From contig NZHL01000008.1 of NCBI GenBank assembly GCA_002691365.1, positions 19,371 through 27,327 on the forward strand: a stretch of DNA of 7,957 bases, in the 5' to 3' direction. A model generated the notes under the pieces. The model was not told where the DNA came from, did not search any database, and saw only the letters and a program-made list of their open reading frames with translations. Below, piece after piece: positions 1 through 5,728 of this stretch. The position numbers and the translations under genes are program-made. This stretch comes from Fidelibacterota bacterium (lineage in GTDB: Bacteria; Fidelibacterota; Marinisomatia; Marinisomatales; S15-B10). The first letter of the stretch is position 1. Each line of letters opens with the position of its first letter.

Positions 1-603
1 TGATGGTAAATATCTTTCTTTTCCCTTAAAGCCAAAACTATCCGTTTTTAGAAGAGGTCCTCTAAAATATCTTGTATCTAAATAAATCAAATGAATCTTT
101 GAGTTATTTAATTGAATTATTTGATCATAATAAATTCCATCTCTCTGATTTCTAATGTCTGATTCTGGAATATCCCAAAAATCAAGAAACAAGTCCTTTG
201 ATTCTTCTTTATTAATAAAATCTGCACCACCATCATTAATTCCATAATCGTGATCATCCCAGATAGCTTCTATTGGAAACTCTAAATCAATCAAAGAAAA
301 ATTATCTTTTTGCTTTTCATATGCAAATTTTAATTTAGTCAATTCTCCAGAATGATCATCTCCATAAACATTATCTCCAAGCATTATTAGCATATCAGGA
401 TAAGTGTTTTTAATAGCTTCAAAAATTGAAAATGATTTTGATTGATCAAAACAAGACCCAAAAGCAATCTTTATATTATTTTGACTAATTAAATGATCAT
501 AATTTCTATCTTTAAAAACAAAAGATTCACTATTTATCTTTTCATTATTAGAACAACCAAAAAAAATTGTTATAATAAAAAGATGAACTGGTTTAAAATT
601 CAT
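1..603 (-). CDS. PhoD-like metallophosphatase lipoprotein (3' end cut off by window edge)
   Basis: This is an open frame read from ATG at 603-601 to the left edge: 201 codons with no stop, so the C-terminal part is missing. The N-terminus has a short hydrophobic segment ending in F-F-G-C (Cys17), a lipobox-like site, so the protein is probably an exported lipoprotein. The motifs are those of the PhoD/alkaline phosphatase D family (calcineurin-like metal-dependent phosphodiesterases and phosphomonoesterases). They are IAFGSC (46-51), MLGDNVYGDD (74-83, metal-binding GD-N), WDDHDYG (115-121, the family's WDDH signature) and YLDTRYFRG (174-182). The start codon overlaps the stop of the upstream secreted protein gene as ATGA (603-600), so the two are probably co-transcribed and translationally coupled. 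Family membership is clear, but the substrate cannot be read from the sequence. The Phe at the -3 lipobox position is atypical, so lipidation is less certain than export. Confidence 0.85.
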   Translation of the reverse strand, partial: MNFKPVHLFIITIFFGCSNNEKINSESFVFKDRNYDHLISQNNIKIAFGSCFDQSKSFSIFEAIKNTYPDMLIMLGDNVYGDDHSGELTKLKFAYEKQKDNFSLIDLEFPIEAIWDDHDYGINDGGADFINKEESKDLFLDFWDIPESDIRNQRDGIYYDQIIQLNNSKIHLIYLDTRYFRGPLLKTDSFGFKGKERYLPS

Positions 604-1406
604 TTAATAAAAATCATTTTTTTAGTTTTATTAAAACTTTTAGATTTTAACTGATATAGATATACTCCTCCACTAACGATTTTTCCATTAAAATCTTTAC
701 CATTCCACTGAACGTTATAATTTCCTGGCGCTATATGATTATTCATAAGAGTTGTAATTTTATTACCTAGAATATCAAATATATTAAGCTCAATGAATTC
801 AGAATTTGCTACAGAAAAATTTATTGAAGTTGTTGGATTAAAAGGGTTAGGATAATTTTGTTGTAATTGAAAATCAGAAGGTAAAGAAATATTGTCTTCA
901 ACAAATAAACCTGCATTTGAAGTACCAGGTGTAGGTGTTGTTATATCTGACCATGATGAACCTCCATCTGGAACTCTACCATATGAAATATCATCTGTTT
1001 GAGAACCAAATGTTAAACTATCAACAACGGTAAGACCATCAGACAAAACTAAACCAATAAATTCACCACCTTTTTTTAATTTAAAATCTACATGCAATGC
1101 TCCTCTGCTTGTTTCACCACTCGCCCACAAAACAAGATAACCTCCTGCTGGAATAATAGTGTTTGAAGAATCAGAAGGAATTTGATGTTTGGTAAGTTCA
1201 GATGCATCATCAGTTGCATACCAACCACCGATATCTACGGCTGTAGTTCCTGGATTAAACAATTCAATAAAATCCTCTATTTCTCCAGTCCCATCATCAC
1301 AACAAGTGTCGGTACCAGCAAGAAACTCGTTTAAAACTATATTTTGACTCATTAATGAAGAGATAACAAAAAAATTAAATAAAAATAAAATAGCAGATTT
1401 TTTCAT
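600..1406 (-). CDS. Secreted lamin-tail-domain protein with T9SS type A C-terminal sorting domain
   Basis: The 268-residue exported protein has three parts. Residues 1-20 are a signal peptide (MKKS, a hydrophobic run to about 18, then SQ). Residues 21 to about 165 form a lamin-tail domain (LTD), shown by NIVLNEFLAG, DFIELFNPG, VDIGGWYATDD, IIPAGGYLVLWASG and the closing GRVPDGG...TPTPGTSN. After a linker, residues 183-268 are a Por/type IX secretion C-terminal sorting domain with core NYPNPFNP (184-191), LNIFDILGNKI, GNYNVQWNGKD and GGVYLYQL, ending in basic MIFIK. By family knowledge, such tails direct cargo across the outer membrane and are then removed. LTDs are adhesion or binding modules often attached to secreted enzymes. 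No catalytic domain is visible. An AAAGGA ribosome site (1418-1413) sits 6 nt before the ATG and supports this start. C35-C36 lie next to an acidic GTGEIED stretch. The gene is first of a pair with the PhoD-like gene. Confidence 0.85.
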   Translation of the reverse strand: MKKSAILFLFNFFVISSLMSQNIVLNEFLAGTDTCCDDGTGEIEDFIELFNPGTTAVDIGGWYATDDASELTKHQIPSDSSNTIIPAGGYLVLWASGETSRGALHVDFKLKKGGEFIGLVLSDGLTVVDSLTFGSQTDDISYGRVPDGGSSWSDITTPTPGTSNAGLFVEDNISLPSDFQLQQNYPNPFNPTTSINFSVANSEFIELNIFDILGNKITTLMNNHIAPGNYNVQWNGKDFNGKIVSGGVYLYQLKSKSFNKTKKMIFIK

Positions 1407-1431
1407 ATTTATTCCTTTCGTGTGCTTTTAT

Positions 1432-1459
1432 ATAATATAAGATAATATTTTTTTCACAA
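1432..1459 (-). promoter_or_regulatory. Possible sigma70-type promoter for the secreted LTD / PhoD-like pair
   Basis: Read on the - strand, TTGTGA (1459-1454) and TATTAT (1437-1432) are separated by 16 nt and lie about 25 nt upstream of the LTD gene start. This resembles -35/-10 boxes (4/6 and 5/6 matches to TTGACA and TATAAT). The region is so AT-rich that -10-like words are common, and FCB-group housekeeping promoters can differ from this consensus. Treat it as a candidate only. Confidence 0.3.
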
Positions 1460-1463
1460 AATC

Positions 1464-1490
1464 AATATTGAAAATAAGTTTCTTAATATT
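1464..1490. repeat. Imperfect inverted repeat upstream of the chorismate mutase gene
   Basis: The left arm AATATTGAAA (1464-1473) is complementary to TTTC (1479-1482) plus AATATT (1485-1490), with a TT bulge and a 5-nt spacer. It lies 24 nt upstream of the chorismate mutase ATG. It could be an operator or a 5' UTR hairpin. The arms are almost purely A/T, so chance is a serious alternative. Confidence 0.35.
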
Positions 1491-1513
1491 AAGTTGTAAT
1501 TTAAATTTAGATA

Positions 1514-1798
1514 ATGTCTAAAAATGATAAAATGATTTATTTGAGAGATAAAATAGATATAATTGATGATAAAATAACTGATTTATTAGTTGAGAGATTT
1601 AATATTGTAAAAGAAATAGGTGCTATTAAATTAAATTCTAGAACTGAAATCACTAACATATCAAGAGAGAAATCTATAATTTCTCGTATTTTCAAAAGAA
1701 CTAATGAGAATATATCTCATAATGATCTTAGTGAAATATTTAATTCTATTTTTGAAATTTCAAAAAAAATTCAAAATAGCATAAAAAATGAGAAATAA
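1514..1798 (+). CDS. Chorismate mutase, monofunctional AroQ class
   Basis: The 94-residue all-helical protein converts chorismate to prephenate, the first committed step to Phe and Tyr, in the cytoplasm. The length fits a free-standing AroQ-class mutase. The catalytic residues known from the E. coli P-protein mutase domain fall at nearly identical positions: R11 (in LRDKID), R28 (in VERF), K39, R51-E52 (in SREKS), and S83 and Q87 near the C-terminus. The one visible deviation is Asn48 where Asp48 is usual. No DAHP synthase, prephenate dehydratase or dehydrogenase domain is fused. The ATG at 1514 has no clear Shine-Dalgarno sequence. A second in-frame ATG at 1532 would still keep R11 of this numbering, so the exact start is open. 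The gene stops (TAA 1796-1798) immediately before the leader ORF ATG, and trpE follows after the attenuator, so it is probably the first gene of the trp operon. Confidence 0.9.
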   Translation: MSKNDKMIYLRDKIDIIDDKITDLLVERFNIVKEIGAIKLNSRTEITNISREKSIISRIFKRTNENISHNDLSEIFNSIFEISKKIQNSIKNEK

Positions 1799-1864
1799 AT
1801 GATTTTTAATCTTAAAAAATATTTTTTTTATTTTTGGTACTACAATAATATGGGGAATTGTTAG
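1799..1864 (+). CDS. trpL: Putative aromatic-rich leader peptide of the trp attenuator
   Basis: This 21-codon ORF has its ATG directly abutting the TAA of the chorismate mutase gene and ends at TAG 1862-1864. Residues 8-15 are eight consecutive aromatics, Y-F-F-Y-F-W-Y-Y, and Phe3 adds a ninth. The single Trp codon TGG is at 1835-1837, followed by two TAC codons. Downstream, the sequence folds as mutually exclusive hairpins ending in a terminator, which is the usual setting for a leader peptide. The Trp codon lies 17 nt before the antiterminator arm, and the stop codon lies inside that arm, much as in the classical E. coli arrangement. A weak GAG lies 6 nt upstream, and coupling to the mutase stop is likely. 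One caution: runs of TTT/TAT codons arise easily in AT-rich DNA, there is only one Trp codon, and a second frame over the same DNA also reads as a plausible membrane peptide. Confidence 0.55.
   Translation: MIFNLKKYFFYFWYYNNMGNC
1840..1864 (+). promoter_or_regulatory. Attenuator hairpin 1:2 (pause / anti-antiterminator)
   Basis: CTACAAT (1840-1846) pairs with ATTG (1857-1860) and TAG (1862-1864), with one bulged T, around a 10-nt loop. It uses nucleotides also needed for the antiterminator, so the two cannot coexist. Its left arm overlaps the Tyr codons of the leader ORF. A ribosome waiting at the Trp codon should cover it. It is short (7 bp), so it is the least secure of the three structures. 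Confidence 0.45.
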
Positions 1865-1900
1865 ATTCATTAAAAATTAAAAAGGAATCAACAAAACCCC
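1852..1900 (+). promoter_or_regulatory. Attenuator hairpin 2:3 (antiterminator)
   Basis: The left arm GGGGAATTGTTAGATTC (1852-1868) pairs with GAATCAACAAAACCCC (1885-1900). The pairs are GGGG/CCCC, a 2x2 A/A internal loop, TTGTT/AACAA, one bulged A (1863) and GATTC/GAATC: 14 base pairs around a 16-nt loop. The right arm includes AAAACCCC, the outer 8 nt of the terminator 5' arm. Forming this hairpin should therefore prevent the terminator. Three co-linear paired blocks in so short a span are unlikely by chance, even in AT-rich DNA. Confidence 0.65.
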
Positions 1901-1920
1901 GGAAAATCCCGGGGTTTTTT
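1893..1920 (+). terminator. Intrinsic terminator / attenuator hairpin 3:4 before trpE
   Basis: AAAACCCCGG (1893-1902) pairs perfectly with CCGGGGTTTT (1909-1918) around a 6-nt loop. The 10-bp stem has a GC-rich centre and is followed by a run of six T (1915-1920). It is the most GC-rich spot in the window. It ends only 4 nt before the trpE ATG. It could be a plain terminator for the chorismate mutase gene. The overlapping antiterminator and the lack of any visible promoter between it and trpE make a conditional attenuator more likely. Confidence 0.85.
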
Positions 1921-1924
1921 AGTT

Positions 1925-3409
1925 ATGGATAAAATAAATTTAGATTTTAAAAAATTTTCTCAACTTGCTAAAAAACATACTACTATTCCAGTATATAAAA
2001 GTTTTTTAGCTGATCTAATTTCACCTGTAGCAGCATGGACAAGATTAAATCAGAAATCAGATTATGGATTTATGTTTGAATCCGTTGAAAAAGGAACCCA
2101 GTACTCTCGATATTCATATTTAGGTATTAATCCATCAAAAATTTTAAAAAGTGAAAATAATACAATTTCAATTATTGAAGATAATGTAGAGAAAAAAGTT
2201 AATACTAATTTCTTTGATTTAATGAAAAAAGAACAAAAAAAATATTTTTCTAAAACAATAGAAGGAATGCCTCCTTTTACTGGAGGCTTTGTTGGTTTTC
2301 TTGGATACGAAACAATTTCATGGTTTGAAAATGTTCCTACAAATATTAATTATCCTGTAGATATTCCAGATTCAATTTTTATGTTATTTAAAGAAATTAT
2401 TGCTTTTGATCACTTAAAAGGATCTGCATTGGTAATATCAAATGTTTCCATTGACTCTTCAAAAAAGAAATTATCTAGTTTATACAATGAATCCATTAAA
2501 AAAATAGATGAAATAGGACAACTATTACACTCTGATATAGATTACCAAACCCCTTCAGTAACATCAAGAAGCAAAGTAAAATCTAATTTTAAAAAATCTG
2601 ATTTTACAAATGCTGTTTTAAAAACTAAAGATTATATAACTAAAGGAGATATTTTTCAATTAGTACTTAGCCAAAGATTTGAAAGAAAGACAAAAATTAA
2701 GCCAACTACACTTTATAGATCTCTGAGAACAATTAATCCTTCACCATATATGTTTCATTTAAAACTAAAAGATTTCAATATCATTGGTGCATCGCCTGAA
2801 ATTTTAGTAAAAGTAGAAGATAAAACTGTTGAAATAATGCCTATTGCAGGAACTAGACCAAGAGGTAAAACAAAACAAGAAGATGAAAAATTTTCAAAAG
2901 ATTTATTTGCAGATGAAAAAGAAAGAGCCGAACATCTAATGTTAGTTGATCTTGGTCGAAATGATGTTGGAAGAGTATCAACCACAGGATCAATCAAAAT
3001 TAAAAATATGATGAATATTGAAAAATTTTCTCATGTAATGCATATGGTTTCAAATATTAGAGGTAAATTATTACCAAACAAAGATTCCTTTGATGCTTTA
3101 ATTGGTGGTTTTCCAGCTGGAACTGTATCAGGAGCTCCTAAAATTAGAGCAATGGAAATAATCAATGAATTAGAAAATGATAAAAGAGGAATTTATTCGG
3201 GCGCTGTTGGTTATTATGATTTTTGTGGAAATTTAAACACATGCATCGCAATTAGAACATTTGTAATGAAAGATGATAAAGTTTTTTTTCAAGCTGGGGC
3301 AGGTATAGTACATGACTCAGATCCAGAAAAAGAGTTTAACGAAACTATTCACAAAGCAAAAGCATTAATGAAAGCTCTTGATTTAGCTGAGGACGGTTTA
3401 ATCCAATGA
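1925..3409 (+). CDS. trpE: Anthranilate synthase component I
   Basis: The 494-residue protein makes anthranilate from chorismate, with ammonia supplied by TrpG. It is the committed step to Trp. The N-terminal domain (about 15-210) carries FESVEKG (51-57), equivalent to the LLES region that binds feedback Trp. The chorismate-binding domain (about 220-485) has NPSPYMF (271-277, also part of the Trp site), IAGTRPRG (307-314), GRNDVGR (344-350), HVMHMVS (370-376), [18 protein letters not shown] (396-413), GIYSGAVGY (422-430) and [12 protein letters not shown] (456-467). Length and motifs are complete, and the Trp feedback site appears intact, so both enzyme inhibition and attenuation are expected. 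The ATG lies 4 nt after the terminator T-run. There is no Shine-Dalgarno sequence between them, and the nearest purine block is GGGG (1911-1914) inside the terminator arm. The N-terminal sequence matches family N-termini, which supports this start. The 3' end overlaps trpG by 4 nt. Confidence 0.97.
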   Translation: MDKINLDFKKFSQLAKKHTTIPVYKSFLADLISPVAAWTRLNQKSDYGFMFESVEKGTQYSRYSYLGINPSKILKSENNTISIIEDNVEKKVNTNFFDLMKKEQKKYFSKTIEGMPPFTGGFVGFLGYETISWFENVPTNINYPVDIPDSIFMLFKEIIAFDHLKGSALVISNVSIDSSKKKLSSLYNESIKKIDEIGQLLHSDIDYQTPSVTSRSKVKSNFKKSDFTNAVLKTKDYITKGDIFQLVLSQRFERKTKIKPTTLYRSLRTINPSPYMFHLKLKDFNIIGASPEILVKVEDKTVEIMPIAGTRPRGKTKQEDEKFSKDLFADEKERAEHLMLVDLGRNDVGRVSTTGSIKIKNMMNIEKFSHVMHMVSNIRGKLLPNKDSFDALIGGFPAGTVSGAPKIRAMEIINELENDKRGIYSGAVGYYDFCGNLNTCIAIRTFVMKDDKVFFQAGAGIVHDSDPEKEFNETIHKAKALMKALDLAEDGLIQ

Positions 3410-3975
3410 TTTTTGTCATAGATAATTACGATTCTTTTACTTATAACCTTGTTCAATATATTGGACTGATAAAAAAGGATATAAAAGTTTCAAGAAATGA
3501 TAAATTTACATTAAAGGATATTTCGAAACTAAATCCAACTCACATTGTAATTTCTCCTGGTCCAGGCAGACCTGAAGATGCTGGGTTAACAATCGATGTA
3601 ATCAATACTTTTGGTAAAGTAATTCCAATATTAGGAGTTTGTTTAGGTCATCAAGCAATTACCATGGCATTTGGAGGAAAAATAATTAACTGTAATGAAA
3701 TAGTTCATGGAAAAACTTCAGAAATTTACCATTATGGTTCACTACTTTTTAAAAATTTAAGCAATCCTTTTTTAGGAACAAGATATCACTCATTAATTGC
3801 TGAATCAAAGTCTTTTCCTGAGTGTTTAAACATTACAGCTGAATTAAAAGATGGTGTAATTATGGGACTTCAACATGAAAGATATCCAATACATGGAGTT
3901 CAATTTCATCCTGAATCTATTGGCACTGATAATGGGCCAAAAATAATTCAAAATTTTTTTGAGATGACATCATGA
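3406..3975 (+). CDS. trpG: Anthranilate synthase component II, glutamine amidotransferase
   Basis: The 189-residue class I glutamine amidotransferase hydrolyses glutamine and channels ammonia to TrpE. Visible motifs are IDNYDSFTYNLVQYIG (5-20), VISPGPGRPEDAG (48-60, oxyanion region), GVCLGHQAI (77-85, nucleophile C79), VHGKTSEIYH (100-109), RYHSL (126-130) and GVQFHPESIGT (164-174, H168 and E170 of the triad). The length is normal for a stand-alone TrpG, not a TrpGD fusion. It starts in an ATGA overlap with the trpE stop and ends in an ATGA overlap with trpD, consistent with coupled 1:1 synthesis with TrpE. Such proteins can also serve p-aminobenzoate synthase (PabA). Whether this genome has a separate pabA is not visible. 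Confidence 0.96.
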   Translation: MIFVIDNYDSFTYNLVQYIGLIKKDIKVSRNDKFTLKDISKLNPTHIVISPGPGRPEDAGLTIDVINTFGKVIPILGVCLGHQAITMAFGGKIINCNEIVHGKTSEIYHYGSLLFKNLSNPFLGTRYHSLIAESKSFPECLNITAELKDGVIMGLQHERYPIHGVQFHPESIGTDNGPKIIQNFFEMTS

Positions 3976-4967
3976 AATTATTACTTGAACAGTTATTAAA
4001 TAAAGAAGATCTTAGCTTTGAAATTGCATTTCAAACTATGTCTGAAATAATGTCCGGGAACTATACTGACATTGAAATATCTGGTTTTTTAATAGCTCTA
4101 AGATCTAAAGGTGAGTCTATTGATGAAATTGCAGGTTTTGCAAAAGCTATGAGAGAAAAAATGATTAAAGTTATTCTAACTAAACCTGCGATTGATATGT
4201 GTGGAACTGGAGGAGATTCTTCGGGAACATTTAATATTTCTACAGCTTCAAGCTTTGTTGTAGCTGGAAGTGGTATCAATGTTGCTAAACATGGTAATAG
4301 ATCAATGACTTCTAAATCTGGATCTGCTGATGTTTTAGAAGCTCTTGGAATTAATGTAAATAATAATCCTGAAGAATCAGCTAAAAATATAGATCAGATT
4401 GGTCTAGATTTTTTATTTGCTCCTGCATATCATCCAGCAATGAAATTTGCTATTCCATCGAGAAAAGGTCTAGCCGTTAGAACAGTTTTTAATATTTTAG
4501 GTCCATTGTGCAATCCTGCAAATGTTACCTCACAAACAATGGGAGTCTTTCACAAGGATTATATTTCTGTTCAAGCTAAAGTCCTCAAAGCATTAAAATC
4601 AAAAAATGTAATGGTTTTTCATGGAAAAGATGGATTAGATGAAATTTCTACCACTGCTAATACTCTTATTTGTGAAATGAGAAATGGCACCGAAATTACT
4701 AATTATGAGTTGAATCCAGAAAAATTTGGAATAAAAAAAGTTCAATTAAATGATTTAAAAGGTGGTTCTCCTGAACAAAACGCAAAAATTATCATTAATA
4801 TCTTGAATGGAGACAAAAGTCCTATGAGAGACATAGTTTTAATTAATGCAGCAAGTGGAATTATTGTTGGAAATAAAGCTAAAAATTTTAATGAAGCTAT
4901 TGATATCGCTAGGGAATCTATTGATTCAGGTAAAGCAAAAAACATTTTAGAAAAATTATCTACATGA
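3972..4967 (+). CDS. trpD: Anthranilate phosphoribosyltransferase
   Basis: The 331-residue protein transfers phosphoribose from PRPP to anthranilate. An N-terminal helical domain (1-70) precedes the phosphoribosyl-binding domain. Motifs are CGTGGD (77-82, pyrophosphate loop), NIST (88-91), KHGNRSMTSKSGSAD (106-120, PRPP and anthranilate contacts), HPAMK (154-158), IPSRKGLAVRTVFNILGPL (161-179, with the anthranilate-site R164) and FHGKDGLDE (216-224, with metal-binding D223/E224). These positions agree closely with the Sulfolobus enzyme. The length is typical and nothing essential is missing. It overlaps both trpG and trpC by 4 nt. The frame is not fused to trpG or trpC, as it is in some other bacteria. 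Confidence 0.96.
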   Translation: MKLLLEQLLNKEDLSFEIAFQTMSEIMSGNYTDIEISGFLIALRSKGESIDEIAGFAKAMREKMIKVILTKPAIDMCGTGGDSSGTFNISTASSFVVAGSGINVAKHGNRSMTSKSGSADVLEALGINVNNNPEESAKNIDQIGLDFLFAPAYHPAMKFAIPSRKGLAVRTVFNILGPLCNPANVTSQTMGVFHKDYISVQAKVLKALKSKNVMVFHGKDGLDEISTTANTLICEMRNGTEITNYELNPEKFGIKKVQLNDLKGGSPEQNAKIIINILNGDKSPMRDIVLINAASGIIVGNKAKNFNEAIDIARESIDSGKAKNILEKLST

Positions 4968-5728
4968 ATATTTTAAATAAAATAATAGAGAACAAGAAGA
5001 ATGAAATTTTAAATATTCAAGATATAAAAAAGGTTCAAAATTCTCAATTCATTCATCGTTCTCTTCATAAATGTTTACAAGAAAAAAAAATATCTGTAAT
5101 TGCAGAAATTAAAATGAAATCTCCAAGTGAAGGTGATATTTTTAAAGATTGTGATTATATTCAAATAGCAAAAGAATATGAATCGGCAGGCGCCTCTGCT
5201 ATTTCAGTTTTAACAGATTATAAGTTTTTTGGAGGAAACATTAAAATTCTTCAAGAAGTTCGTAATTCAGTAAATATACCTGTAATAAGAAAAGATTTTA
5301 TAATTGACAATCTTCAAATAATTGAAACATTGAACTTTGAAGGTGATGCATTTCTTCTCATTGCTGAAGCTTTAAAGCCTAATGAATTAAAATCATTATA
5401 TGATTATGGAAAATCAGTTGGACTAGAAAGCTTAATTGAAGTGCATGATATAAAAAATATAAGTTTTGTAAATCAACTTAATCCTACAATTGTAGGTGTA
5501 AACTGTAGAGATCTTTCAAAAATGACAATCGATTTAAAAAACTTTGAAACGATGTTTGATTTTCTCCCAAAAAATTCTTTAAAAATTGCTGAGAGTGGTA
5601 TTAAAAATAATTCAGATTTAAAATATATTAATGATATTGGTTATGATGGTGTATTAGTAGGTTCATCACTTATGAAAACAAAAAATCCTGGCAAAGCTTT
5701 AGAACTTCTTTTAAAAGGTATAGTATGA
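4964..5728 (+). CDS. trpC: Indole-3-glycerol phosphate synthase
   Basis: The 254-residue (beta/alpha)8 barrel closes and decarboxylates CdRP to indole-3-glycerol phosphate. Catalytic residues sit at expected barrel positions: E48 and K50 in AEIKMKSPSEG (47-57), K110 in VIRKDFI (107-113), E159 in LIEVHD, N180 in GVNCRDL (178-184), and E210-S211 in IAESGI (208-213). The phosphate site near the C-terminus is GVLVGSSLM (229-237). The length is normal for a monofunctional TrpC, and trpF is a separate following gene, unlike the enterobacterial TrpCF fusion. The start is in an ATGA overlap with trpD and has no Shine-Dalgarno sequence, so translation probably depends on re-initiation. The stop overlaps trpF by 4 nt. 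Confidence 0.96.
   Translation: MNILNKIIENKKNEILNIQDIKKVQNSQFIHRSLHKCLQEKKISVIAEIKMKSPSEGDIFKDCDYIQIAKEYESAGASAISVLTDYKFFGGNIKILQEVRNSVNIPVIRKDFIIDNLQIIETLNFEGDAFLLIAEALKPNELKSLYDYGKSVGLESLIEVHDIKNISFVNQLNPTIVGVNCRDLSKMTIDLKNFETMFDFLPKNSLKIAESGIKNNSDLKYINDIGYDGVLVGSSLMKTKNPGKALELLLKGIV

Larger units (their letters stand above)
1407..1513. other. Divergent intergenic region between the LTD gene and the chorismate mutase gene
   Basis: These 107 bp must hold promoters for both directions. On the + strand there is no convincing -35/-10 pair. TTGAAA (1468-1473) is followed too closely by TAATAT (1484-1489), and no good -10 lies 17 nt downstream. An imperfect AT-rich inverted repeat lies at 1464-1490 and is listed separately. 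No TrpR-like operator palindrome was recognised. Confidence 0.6.

Noticed and set aside
1893..1920. Plain terminator ending an independent chorismate mutase transcript
   Set aside because: Possible, but not preferred. A 14-bp competing structure overlaps its 5' arm, no promoter is visible before trpE, and the spacer to trpE is only 4 nt.
1799..1924. T-box riboswitch, TRAP-binding leader or TrpR operator as the control element
   Set aside because: No T-box consensus and no series of regularly spaced GAG/TAG triplets is visible before trpE, and no TrpR-type palindrome was found in the leader or in 1407-1513. The leader ORF with competing hairpins explains the region better.
2755..2997. Open frame of 80 codons on the - strand inside trpE
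   Set aside because: It lies wholly antisense to the conserved chorismate-binding domain, shows no recognisable motif and has no independent start context. It is a shadow of the trpE codons.
3400..3980. trpE-trpG or trpG-trpD fusion
   Set aside because: Stop codons separate each gene in ATGA overlaps, and both TrpE and TrpG have normal stand-alone lengths.
4061..4279. Open frame of 72 codons on the - strand inside trpD
   Set aside because: It is antisense to the conserved N-terminal and CGTGGD region of trpD, and its composition is explained by the coding strand.
4742..4945. Open frame of 67 codons on the - strand inside trpD
   Set aside because: Its hydrophobic appearance comes from reading AT-rich trpD codons backwards. 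There is no support for a gene.
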